In this document: positions 42,459-53,337 of the stretch, piece after piece
Numbering within the stretch: the stretch's first letter is position 1
How the letters are laid out: each line of letters opens with the position of its first letter
DNA from: Kwoniella dejecticola CBS 10117
Lineage: Eukaryota > Basidiomycota > Tremellomycetes > Tremellales > Cryptococcaceae
Direction: 5' to 3'
DNA length: 64,000 nt
Assembly (NCBI RefSeq): GCF_000512565.2
Contig: NC_089309.1
Span: 558,001 to 622,000, forward strand
Translations under genes and position numbers: made by a program
Notes under the pieces: generated by a model
What the model was told of the DNA's origin: nothing
The model's input: only the letters and a program-made list of their open reading frames with translations
Databases searched by the model: none

Positions 42459-43536
42459 ATGGCCGATTCGTCAAATATCATATTCGAGGACCGATTCACC
42501 GTGGAGGTGAGTGCTCTTCTGCTGTATCCGAAGTTGTAATACAAGGGATACAGCTGAGGATGCTGGATTTGATGACTTCAGACCGTAGACAAAGATGGAA
42601 AGAAATTCGACCGAGGTAGGTCGCTCTCTACCCCTACCTTATTGCTAATCACTACCAACACGGAACGAGAGAGAAGACAAAAGACTCTTCCAATCCAAAC
42701 GGATTGAAAGCTGACATTATATGTCCATGTCGTCGTTAGTCTCCCGAATAACAGCCCCTTCACACAATCTGCAAATGTCTCTCACGCTAGACCTAGCCAA
42801 CGAATTATATCCCTTACAAGAAGGAGAAGTATTCACCCTGGCAATAGCGCGGACGCTGGTTCCGGAAGAGCTGGTGAATGAGAACGACGACGAGGGATCG
42901 GAGAATGGCGAGAAGTCGAAGAAGATAAAGAGGGAATTGTGGAGGAGCGAGAATATGGGTCTGGGAGAGGATTACGACTATGTCATGTTTGGGAAAGTGA
43001 GTCGAGAGTAGAGTGACCTTGAATCAAAGTTCATTTCACCTCCGGATAGAGCTTCTCCAACCTCATGATCTATGTCTTGGATTTTTCGCACCGGCGTTTC
43101 TCGCTCCATTTCACGTCACTCTCCGACCTTACTTCTCTTGACTTGACTTGGTTTGGCGAAATTGATATCAGTCAAAAACCCGTCCTATCATTACCCCGAA
43201 GAAGGCCCATCAGGCAAAATGCGGCCGCTTTGCCGCTTCCCGTTTGATTGAATGACGTGAACTGGGAAATTCAGAATGCGAGTTGAGCTGATCCCGTATG
43301 AACTTGTACAGATATATAAATTCGATGACTCCGCACAGGGGGATAATCAAACGTGAGTAGCTGTACCATCGGCATACTTCACTAGTTGGCACCTTCAGCA
43401 CCTTCAGCTAATCAATCACAAATTCAGAACCGCATATTTCTCGTTCGGTGGACTGCTCATGGCTTTACGAGGATCGTATAGGCATCTTGCCAGTGTGGTG
43501 GTTGGAGAGAACGTCTATCTGCTCATGAGGAAGTAG
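42459..43536 (+). CDS. RPB8: RNA polymerase I/II/III common subunit RPB8 (RPABC3)
   Basis: Shared subunit of the three nuclear RNA polymerases. MADSSNIIFEDRFTVE joins across introns to TVDKDGKKFDRVSRI, then LTLDLANELYPLQEGEVFTL, KRELWRSENMGLGEDYDYVM, KIYKFDDSAQGDN and, in the last exon, SFGGLLMALRGSYRHLASV with NVYLLMRK at the end. This matches the RPB8 OB-fold end to end. An acidic insertion (NENDDEGSENGEKS) sits between strands, as in other eukaryotes. Five coding exons; the second is under 40 nt. Confidence 0.95.
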
Positions 43537-43853
43537 GACGTAGGACGTCAAATCCAGTGGGCATGTGCATTGTGTATCATTCTCTCTTGCGAACCGAGAA
43601 TCTACTCATTGCATCATGACACCAAAAACCAAATATCCATATATTTGGACTGGATTATCGATTCACGGCGTAGCCAGCAGGATCTATCGCGAGAATTTAT
43701 CATTCGTATAGATGCATTCGTAACAGTACATGATAAGACTGAATCTATCGCCTAAAATGCCATAGCGTGATATCACAGAGCCTTGAATTGACTTAAGTTA
43801 AGATCTGCGCTTCCGGTGGTCCATGGTGTGCGAAATGATGGGGAGCCTACAGA
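43537..43853. other. convergent intergenic region
   Basis: About 320 bp between the RPB8 stop and the BIG1-like stop. No gene or structure noted. Confidence 0.35.
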
Positions 43854-44984
43854 CTATTGGTCCTTTCGGTCTTTCCCGACTGCGAGTGACTTGCTAATCT
43901 CCATCATCTTCGGCGGTACTTGAATACTAGTTAACATCGAAATACCGAATCCCAGGATCGGCAATAAGATCAAGAAGACGATCAATAGGGAAGTGATGAT
44001 TGGCGTAGTGAGAAGTTGGACCCGGTCAAGCAACGGTGCATCTTTCGAAGGGATGGTTGAATTCCTCCTTGGTGAGCCAGTCGCAGTCGATGTCGAAGTA
44101 GCTTGGAGAGTGGTCGTGGCGCTTGCGGAGTGGGTGATGTGCGTTGGGAATGGTCTTTCTTGTCTCTTCGCATTCTCCACGGGTACGGATGAGGGTTGAG
44201 ATGAGCCCGAGCCGGTGAGAAGAAGGATGTAGGAGTTCAAATCGGATGGTATAGATGGGAAAGCTGAGAGATAACGTGAATCATTGAGGCATGATGTATT
44301 GTAAGCTGATAGTACCATTCAAGACTTCGAAATGGAAATCAGCTTACCTTGTCCTTCAACGGACTCGAGCACGATGACGTTCTTTTCTCCTTGCACTCGA
44401 TCGTCGAATGACGAAACGACAGAGGCGCCGCAATGGTTTGCCCAGCCTTCTAAGCCGGAGTTCAGCCCTCGTTTTTGCGGTCGAGATAAATACGGGATGT
44501 TTAAATGGGCATCGTATGTCGGGTAATCTAATTTGTCCAGCTGGGACGAATGGAGCTATGAATCGCGGTACAACAGAAAGTCAGCACACATAGCAAGTGT
44601 ATACAAAAGATGAGGGTTTACCGGTCAAGGACAATGAGAGGTCTTTGACGATACATGGGTTGTCAAACGTAAGATGACACTCACCCCGTCCCGGTGTACT
44701 ACAATCAAATTATCCCAATCGCAACCTAGATTCGATAACTTCCCATAGACCTCTTCCGCAGGTATCAAAGCCGATCCAGACAAAGCTTTGGAGGCACTCT
44801 CGAATAATCGGCTCCTGATAGATTGGAAGGTGAGATCATATCAGTGTACTTTCGATGTGGCAAGACACGGACTAGCTCACGGATCGGTGTTCCACAATAA
44901 GAACGGTGAAGTGTCCCTAAATCCCAACGCAGGTACCGCTAACAACGTAGCCACCAGTATCGATAACGTGCTTGACGACCTCAT
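43854..44984 (-). CDS. BIG1: BIG1-like ER membrane protein (V-ATPase assembly / beta-1,6-glucan factor family)
   Basis: The start ATG at 44984 gives a signal peptide (MRSSSTLSILVATLLAVPAL) followed by FRDTSPFLLWNTDP, the hallmark N-terminal segment of BIG1/Voa1 family proteins. Exon 1 ends at 44881 in phase 2, then SRLFESASKALSGS and EEVYGKLSNLGCDWDNLIVV, PYLSRPQKRGLNSGL, VVSSFDDRVQGEKNVIVLES and a Ser/Thr-rich stalk follow. A single C-terminal membrane helix (IITSLLIVFLILLPILGFGI) leads to a cytosolic tail starting MLTSIQVPPKMMEI, characteristic of fungal BIG1. BIG1 is needed for beta-1,6-glucan in yeasts and is related to V-ATPase accessory proteins. The plus-strand frame 44788-45138 is antisense to exon 1. 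Confidence 0.8.
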
Positions 44985-45726
44985 CTTGAGCGTTATGCGC
45001 ACTGTCGAGCAAGGCAAGTGGGACGATCACTGTCTCTTCAGAGGCGGGAGGGGTGTTGTGAATATGGATGGTTGGTTGACAAAGGTGAAATTGTACATCA
45101 CTCGTCTCATCTCAATTGCATCTAGCTCCGGTCACTGATGCGCCGTCATCCTCACTATTTCAGGCGTGCGCATCATCTGCATTCGCTAGGCGCACGAGGT
45201 ATGTCTATTGCCCAGAACGAGAACGCGTGTAAGCGGGGAGTGATAATGCCGAATTTCCGGATATGGCGATTCAGTGTTGAGTAATTAATGTCGAGCGTCA
45301 TAGGGTCAATAGAAATAAGTTAACCGATTATGGTAAATACCATACCACAGCATAAGTGAGTCCACTCAACCCCATAACAAAATACAGTAGTAGTAGTATA
45401 TACCCACCCTCCCCGTCTCATTCCTCCTTGTCATCATTTACATTACATTCCTCCTTGTCATCATACCTACTATAAAACACAATTAACGTACGCATACATC
45501 CCATACTGACTACCCCTTACACCCAGAGCTAACATAAACTACTGTAAAGTGATTACACATCGAGAGGGAACACGACCGAACGAAAGGTACTAAAATCGAC
45601 CGATCATACAAGCTACGCGTCGATCGTCATCTCATCATCCAGTAAGTCGATTCCGCCAGAAGGAATACAACCGGTAGATGCATGCTGACGATTTTTTTTT
45701 TCCTTTGGCCGTTATGATGATCAGGA
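44985..45726. promoter_or_regulatory. divergent intergenic region, BIG1-like / PWWP gene
   Basis: About 740 bp between divergent starts. It contains a 19-bp direct repeat and a short TAG-repeat near 45388. Confidence 0.45.
45419..45464. repeat. 19-bp direct repeat with 8-bp spacer
   Basis: CATTCCTCCTTGTCATCAT occurs at 45419-45437 and again at 45446-45464. It lies in the shared promoter of the BIG1-like and PWWP genes. It could be a binding-site pair or a recent slip duplication. Confidence 0.9.
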
Positions 45727-47894
45727 ATGTCCGCAGAAGAAGTACCAGCAGCACCAGCACCAGCACCGGAGGTAGACGCGTCCGCCCCAGCTCCGGCTCC
45801 GGCGACAACAATAGAAGAGACCGCCAACGCCGAAAAGCCATCTTCATCGAAAGCTCCGGAAGAGAAACCGAAATCAGCTTCACCAGACAAGAAAGCCGCA
45901 ACCGCAACCGCTAAACCACCTTCTTCCAAACCCCGAGGTCGACCTTCAGCTGGCGGCGCAGCTAAGAAGGCGGCTCCTTCCTTCTCGGGTGACGAGAAGA
46001 GACAGTTCAAAGCGGGAGAGATCGTGTTGGCTAGATTAAGAGGATATCCTCCTTGGCGTGAGTGATTCTTCTAGATGCGCCGTTGGTTCTTCGGAATCAT
46101 GGAATCAGCTGGGCTATATGAGATGGACTGACGATATGGGGGTTTCCTCGGTATGGATAATTAGCTGCCAGAGTGAGTTCTGCTGCTCAACAATTTCTGC
46201 CAGTGGATTGCTCAGTGTCGACGAGCGGCTAACGTATCCCCTTTCTGACACAGATCGCTGACCCCGATACTCTCCCTCGAAATGTCCTCAAGCAAAGACC
46301 CGGAAAGAACCCTCTGATTTTCTGCTGTCAATTCTTCCCTGCTGGTGATTTGTGAGTTATCGTTATCTTCCACACACCTCAGGATTGGCCCTGTGTATCG
46401 ACCGTTGCGTCGAGACCTGGACACCTCGTCTAACACATATACATCATCCATCTGATCGTTATTACGAATGTTGAGCTCGACTAATATACCTGAGTTTCCT
46501 CAGCTCATGGCTTCAATCTAAAGAAATCAAACCCCTTTCATCCTCTGAAATTTCCTCTTACCTAGCTGAACCGCACCGAAAGGCTACTGGAGGATTACGG
46601 GAAGCGTACCAGACCGCTCAAGATCCTACCGAATGGGATGGACAACAGGCAGATATCCAACAGGCCAAAGAAGAGGCGGAGAACGAGGCTGACGAGGACG
46701 AATTAGAAGAAGAGGATGAGGAGGAAGAGGCTTCGGGGGCTAAGAAGAGGAAGAGAGCTGAGCCTGAGAAGAAGAAGGCGGGCGGAAAGAAGGCTAAAAC
46801 TGCTAAATCTAAGGTGAGCAGACCAATCATCGGAATCATCAGCCGAATTTGTGTCCCCCGGCGTGAGAGAGTGGGGTGCTATGATCGAACGACAGATCGA
46901 ACATTAGGAAGGACGTTGGTAGCGGGTCATGGGACGATTGAGCGAGGATCGAGAAGTTCCCTTAGGTCCGATGGGACGCCGGGTTGATCAGACGACCGGC
47001 TTATCGCGAATAAGTGCGGGGACGTGATCAGGAAGGACACTGGAATATGGGTGTAGGATAGGTGTTGAGGACGGGACAGTGTTATCTCGGCAAAATAGAT
47101 ATGCACGGCTGTGACTTTGAGCTGACACTGTTTTACCTGCTAGGCTGAAGTCGATAACGATGCTCCCAAATCCAAAGCCAAATCCAAGCCAGCTGCTAAA
47201 CCCAAAGCAGCGGCATCCAAAGGATCAAAGGCACCCGTGTCCAAGCCAGAGAACCAAGAAGCAGCGGATGATGGTGCGTGTCTTTTTGTCTCTCTGTCTG
47301 ACATACTCCAGTCGTTGAGCACATCAGGCGCTGGGCCTGCTCGAGGCTGACTGTTGTGATTGACTACCGCAGATCCCCTCGCATCTAATCCGGAGTGCGT
47401 CAAGGTGAAGGACTGGAGGCATAAATTGCAAAGAGCCTTTTTGAGCAAATCATTACCATCTGCGGAGGTGAGTCGGCGGTCAAGCAGTTCAAGGCACACG
47501 TTGAAGCTGATGATAATTGCCTTGTGTTAGGAAATGCCAAGTTACGATGATCTGTTCAAGACTATTGAATCGTATGAGGACATGACGATAGATGCTCTGC
47601 AATACTCCAAGATCGGTAAAGGTATGTCTGACCGTCCACTCATGGAAGAAGATGGACTTGGCTGATGCAAAGGGAATCTTCATAGTGATGAAGAAAATCA
47701 TGACGCTCAATGAGATTCCTCGAAACGACGATTTCAAGATCACAGACCGAGCGAGCAAGTTGATGCACCAATGGACCGATTTCATCGCTGCTAGCGAAAA
47801 GCCAAATGGTAACGGCGACGCTGCCGCTGCCAATGGCGAGAAGAAGGAGGAAGAGAAGAAAGACGAGACTGAGAAGATTGAGGTGGATGCTTAG
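45727..47894 (+). CDS. PWWP-domain chromatin protein with IBD/TFIIS-N-like C-terminus
   Basis: Domain layout resembles HDGF/LEDGF proteins: PWWP plus a helical LEDGF/TFIIS-N-type region. Eight exons (45727-46057, 46165-46172, 46254-46351, 46504-46813, 47144-47273, 47373-47467, 47531-47621, 47686-47894) total 1272 nt, 423 residues. The 8-nt second exon restores the PWWP motif as RLRGYPPWPARIADPDTLPR; without it the frame is lost. FCCQFFPAGDFSWLQSKEI completes the beta-barrel and aromatic cage region, which in other PWWPs reads methylated H3K36. A Lys/Glu-rich disordered linker with several basic runs follows. The C-terminal helical region (DWRHKLQRAFLSKSLPS, YEDMTIDALQYSKIGKVMKK, ASKLMHQWTDFI) is IBD-like. 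The first ~95 residues are Ala/Pro/Lys-rich. A histone-mark reader role is inferred. Confidence 0.86.
46165..46172 (+). other. 8-nt micro-exon of the PWWP gene
   Basis: CTGCCAGA, preceded by an ATTAG acceptor and followed by a GTGAGT donor. It supplies Pro-Ala-Arg, turning PPW plus IADPD into PPWPARIADPD. Flanking introns are 107 and 81 nt. Confidence 0.85.
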
Positions 47895-49876
47895 AGCTTA
47901 GAGCGCCATCAAGGAGCAGGCAGGCAAAAGGATCGCTTCGGTGGATTGTGGGGATCGAGGTGGTGGATGGGAATGGAAGAGGGAGGGTAAAGAAATTAAG
48001 CGGCAGGAGGGTTTTGAAGACACGAAGATGAAGACAGGGGGAAATTGATTTGGAAGAGCAGTGCTGTTTATTTGAGTAGAATGCAGGGCGTTTCAAGAAG
48101 CCATTCTCACACAATCCGAAAGAAAGTAAATTTCAACACCTCAATTGTAAACTTCCATTTTCTTTCTTTGGCAGTCCAAACGAATTCTTTTCATCTATCG
48201 CAAGAAGCGTATCAGAGGCGATTAAGACTCTCTCGTTTTGGGTTATATTCTCGGTCTTTATTCCTTGCAATCCAACAAAAGTAAAAGTAAATTAGAAGAA
48301 CCTACACCTGATGAAGGTCGAATATAAACGCAAATGCAAAGCTTATTGATCATCTATCTACCTGAGATATTCGTTAAGTCGCTAATCGCTAAAGAAGCAA
48401 TTGTAGACGAAAATTCATACTTGTATCAATTGAGGTATTCGTTGGGAACATTAGATGACTTGACTGTGCCCAGCGAGACGTGAGACGTTAGACATGAGAC
48501 ACGAGGGCTCAGGAGGCCTGGACTCTTGATGATGAGTCTCACTACTGAACAGAAGTCGGATCGGACTGTTTCCCTGTACCATACTACTGTGCCGAAAGTA
48601 TGGATCGTCGCCTTATCATTCAACGGAAAAACTACAGATATCCTGCGAATTTTTTGATTGATCGCCACTGTGTACTGTGTGAGCGTATGGGCACTCGTGG
48701 AGTGTGGTGTCTACGTATACACGCAGAAGAGCTCAGACAGATGGACGGATGGATAGAGACATGAGCAAATGCCGTGATACTCATTCTGCTGTCCAGACCG
48801 CAGACGTCATTTCAGTTGATTTCGCTTGACAACCTTCACAAATTGTCGCCGTTATTTGGTATATTTGTTATACAGGAAGTATGGATCATTTGATCCCCCT
48901 CTCCGAGATCCAATGCAAATGGAAGATGGCACGAGCGAATATCGTACTGTAAATTGTATGATCCATCATCGTCATTAGAGTGATGGTAGCTCGTGATTTC
49001 GTGATTGACGTCAATCAATCGCCACTGCACCAACTCTACCGACTACCGACTACGCAGATGATGATAAGTGCAAATGATTCAGGGTTACCCTTGATTTTTG
49101 GTACGAGACCATAAGACCCTGAGACTCACTACTGGCTCTAAAAGCTTATTTCTCACAGTTAAAGGTTTTCGACGAGTGCTACGATTACTCTACATGTCAC
49201 TTCATGTCATGATCAGTCTTCGATGGATTAATTTGTAAGATACAGTAGTTGCATAGGCATAGGTATTTTCATCCTTCCTTCTGTATTTTTTGGTTATTGC
49301 TTCTATCTTATCGAGACTTTCATATCTTGAGTTTGGAATTTGAAAGGCCAAAGGAAGATTGATCGGTGGTGATTCGCCCGAGTGAAGGATTGTTCTGATT
49401 AGAAGAAGCACAATCGAGTCCTCGGCCGGTCATAGGATACTGCGACCTCAAGATCAGGATCAGGATCAAGCTGTTAGAGAGTCTTGAAACGGAACGGGTC
49501 AATAAGAAAACGCTAGACTGGTCAAACAAGGACAAGGATATATCGGATCCGGATTGGGGTTTGGATCTTATTGTACCTGTTACAATCACTCGTCAAGATC
49601 AAAAGATAAAGATCAAAAGTGGAGCGACTTCCCTTCGACATACACCGGACATTGTGCATCGATAAAACGTTTTTTGTGCGTTGGGATCGACAGGTGTTGG
49701 GGAGGTTCTAATGTGAGTTCAAACAAAGTCATATACATGCATGGAAGATCGTCCATCGATTCCTCATTCTGCCTATGACTAATACTCAATCTCTCGGTTG
49801 TCTAGAACCCCCCTCTTCTCCCTCTTAATCGCCTCAAACCTCCCCATCACCTCCGCAATCAATCTCACCCCTCAAA
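47895..49876. other. 2-kb gene-free region
   Basis: The longest stretch without a supported gene outside the accessory island. Listed frames on both strands are short, start at non-ATG codons or lack any feature. It must contain the PWWP 3' UTR and the promoter/5' UTR of the FLC-like gene. No tRNA fold or repeat family was noticed. Confidence 0.5.
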
Positions 49877-52512
49877 ATGCGATTTCTTACTTCAAGCTTC
49901 TTCCTTCTCCCACTTATCACCCTTCTCAGCTTAATATCGCCCGTCTCGGCCAAAGGGGGAGATACGCTATATACCAACTCGGTGACATACTGTGCTGAGG
50001 CGAAGGCGGTATTGGTCAACCAATTTGACATAGCGTATCACAAATCGAACGGGTCCATCACATTCTCGTTCTCCCTCGCATCTGTCGAACCAAATCTCAA
50101 CGTCTCAGCCAACCTATACGTCAACGTATACGGTATAGAACCTGTAAACCAAACGCTGAATCTGTGTGACTACTTCCAAGGGGTAGTATGTCCATTGCCT
50201 CAAGTCAACTTCACGGGATACGGAACATATCCTATACCTACCAAGTACTCTTCTCAAATCCCTGGAATAGCGTGGTCAATACCCAACCTTGAGGCTTATG
50301 CTAGAATACAATTACTACGAGAAGAGACTGGGGAAGTAGCAGCATGTCTTCAAGCGACATTGTCGAACGGATGGTCTGTCAGGCAAACTGCTGTCTCATG
50401 GGCAACGGGAATCTTCACTTTAGTAGCCTTGTTGATTGGACTGTTCCATACTGGAGCCGTAAACTCGCCTTCGCCAGCCCAATATAGGTGGTTCGACATC
50501 CTCTACCTCTTCCAATCCGCCGCCGCATCAGGACTGATGCACCTCAATTACCCGCTCGCTTACTCGGCTTTCACCCAGAATTTCCATTGGGCAATCGGGC
50601 TGTTCAAATCCACGCACGTACAGAACTCGATCAATACTATGAGATCGAAAACAGGAGGACATCTCGATTCGAACGCATACTCGGATGTCCAGTACATAAA
50701 CCGAAAATTCAGTCCTTACAATGTCTACGTATCGATGAACGAGGTCACATCCTCGAAAGCCTCTTTCCAGAGCTTCCTCGCCAACGCACAGGCTGAAGCC
50801 TCGAATCTACCTACACTTCCAGCATCAACCGGAGACGCACTTGCAAGCCATCTAGAATTAGGGAAACGAGCTTCAATCGCTTCTGCACTTGCGCAAAATG
50901 CCACTTCCGAGCTCTCAAGTGGATTACCAGTATACACCAATACCCTTAACATACCAACAGCGAACGCTTTCGATACGGTGTTCTTCTTCTTCCTAGCCTT
51001 CATTGCGATTGCGATCGCCTTCCATGTGCTCCTGTTCGTAGTACTTTGCATAGTTGATCGATCGAGTAGAGGCAAGAGGGAGATTTCCTGGGCAGGAAGG
51101 TTGAGGAGAATGTGGTGGGGTTTCTGCGCCGGAAATGCCTTGAGACTGGTAAGTGCATTCCAACGATCAGTGTTTGGTGTTTGGTCGGGCGGTCTCGATC
51201 CTCATTGCTCTGCTTTACAGTGTCTCATCTGGTTCTTCCCCATCTTCATCTTTGGATTTTGGCAGTTCCACATCGGCGATTCCGGCTTATCAATCTTCTT
51301 CGCCGTCTTCTCCATCCTTCTGGTTTTGGTCCCTCTGGCGACTGTCTTCGTGTTATCCATTTTGCGAAATCGGAAGATGTCCTCCACCGCGCCTGGTATC
51401 TCGCCCTTGTATACCTCTTACAGATGGTTCCACTCAGTTGGTGTCCTCTATAGAGCGTACAGGCAGAAATTCCACTTCTTCTGGTTTGCGCCCTTGATAT
51501 TGGGCATAATCGCTCGATCGGCATTCATCGCTTTTGGACCGACCTCCGCTTGGGCTCAGGTAATCGGAAACGTGGTGGTAGAATTCATCGTCTTTGTCTC
51601 GCTGCTGGCGTGTAGACCACACAAGGACCGAAAGGGAGACTGGATCACATCCGTACTCAGCTTGTTTAGGCTGATAGCTTTCGGGTTGTTGATTGCTTTC
51701 ATACCTTCGATCGGAGTCAAACCTATTCCTAGAGCTGTCATTGGGTTTGTAATCATCGTTGCCTTTGGATTACCCACTATACTCCTCTTCTTTGGAATGC
51801 TCTGGAATCTAGGTGAGCCTCCCGTTATTCTTGCTTCATCACTGTGTTCTTCGCTGATCGTGGGGTTTGTCGTCCAGGTTATGGGTATTGGTGGAGAAGG
51901 CATACTCATCGAATCGAAGATGGTCTCGAGGTTGAGCGATTTGTAGCTTCAGACGACGATTCAAGTGTACAACCAGCCATGACACAGCTAGAACCGACTT
52001 TACCGAATGTTGCCTCTCGGGATCAAGCCTTAAATACCAGCCGATCGCCTGCTGAAAGCTTGAACAGGCGGACTAGCATCATGGAACCTGTCGCCAGCAG
52101 TTATTACGAGCCTACGTTCGGATCGAAACATCTTCCTTCGTTCAATGGTTCTGCATCCGAATATGAGAATGGGTCTCCCCCAAATAGGATATCCTCCGAT
52201 CTGAACAACAGCAATAACAGTAATTTCGCGATCAATGGGGAATCATCGCAAGGATCACAGAGATTGTCGGCTGCTCAAGCATACGAACAAGCCGCCCAAG
52301 GTGGAGAATACAATTATAATGATGAAAGCAAACCGCAATATCAACAACAGCTACGTCAAGAGGCACCAATGATGACTCGACAATCGACAGCTTCAAGTAG
52401 ACCTTTGAGTGGACATTCGAATTATTATACACCGTCAACGGGTTTATACGATCAAGATGAGAAACGTCGGTCGGGAGACCAATATTTCGGAAATAACAAC
52501 AATCAACGTTAA
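49877..52512 (+). CDS. FLC/TRP-like channel-family membrane protein (ML-like domain plus TRP)
   Basis: Fungal FLC/Pkd2-type proteins act in calcium and FAD handling and wall integrity. A signal peptide (MRFLTSSFFLLPLITLLSL) is followed by a lumenal ML-like domain (SVTYCAEAKAVLVNQFDIAY, then paired Cys in NLCDYFQGVVCPLP) and N-glycosylation sites. The first membrane span is WATGIFTLVALLIGLF and about eight more follow (FDTVFFFFLAFIAIAIAF, LIWFFPIFIFGFW, IFFAVFSILLVLVPLATVF and others). Two introns: 51149-51220 (72 nt) and one between GMLWNLG and YGYWWRRH near 51811-51880. The C-terminal ~190 residues are Asn/Gln/Ser-rich cytosolic tail. The 72-nt intron is a multiple of three without stops, so its retention would give an in-frame insertion. 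Total about 800 residues. Confidence 0.88.
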
Positions 52513-53337
52513 TAGCGAGCAAAAGGGATCTGCGATCCAGGCTACAGAAACACGATAACATACGACTGATAGATAAAATATAGACTTTCCTTTTTCACTT
52601 CATTATTCCTTTCATTCATTCATTCCCTCCCCTTATTTCATTATCACATCAGTTGTACAGACATCATTATCATCACACTGTACACCTCTCACGTTTCTGT
52701 ACAAATAATCTCACCCATCGCACCTTCTCCTTCTCTCGTCACAATCAACGACAACGCTCATTCTGGACAATTTCACTAACAAGCAGATTTGGCATAAAGA
52801 CAAAGTCTACTATTCCACCAAATCATCGATTTAACGATCCATCGGACTTCCACTTGCCCTCTGACTTTTCACTCTCTTATTCTTGATGATCAAACGGAAT
52901 ACAGCTTGGCCCAATAGAAGGAAATGTAAGGACATATCACAAATTGACGAGGACGACTATGTATTTATTCTAGCTTTCTCATTCATTCTTTATACTCGTC
53001 ATAGATACGCATATACCTATACATACACGATGATCAGAAGTATAGTATAGTATGTATAGTGAAGTAGTAACACATGAAGCGGAATCATGAATGACATGTA
53101 TGATATGATATATGAGATTCGTCTCGGTGCATCTGAGTTACAAGTTTCGAGTCTCAGGAACAGAGCGGGCGGAGGTAAGCTTGAAATTACGGATAATTGC
53201 GAATCACCTGGCACGGTGCGATTATTCTGTTTCTCAAATTACCTATAGCTGGATATAGCTTGTCAGTCCTCCTCGTTTCTAGTGAGACACTCTAGATAGC
53301 TTGACGTGAAGTTATAAGGAGAGAATACAGACCGAAA
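52513..53337. other. intergenic region, FLC-like 3' UTR and THI6 promoter
   Basis: About 825 bp between tandem plus-strand genes, AT-rich in the middle with TATAGTATAGTATG at about 53040. I looked for a TPP riboswitch before THI6 and could not draw one. Confidence 0.45.

Noticed and set aside
44788..45138. Plus-strand ORF of 116 codons beside the BIG1-like gene.
   Set aside because: It is antisense to the BIG1 signal-peptide exon and its upstream region, begins inside another gene, and shows no family feature.
52513..53337. TPP riboswitch before THI6.
   Set aside because: Fungal THI genes can carry one, but I could not find the paired CUGAGA and TAATxCC-type blocks needed for the fold.
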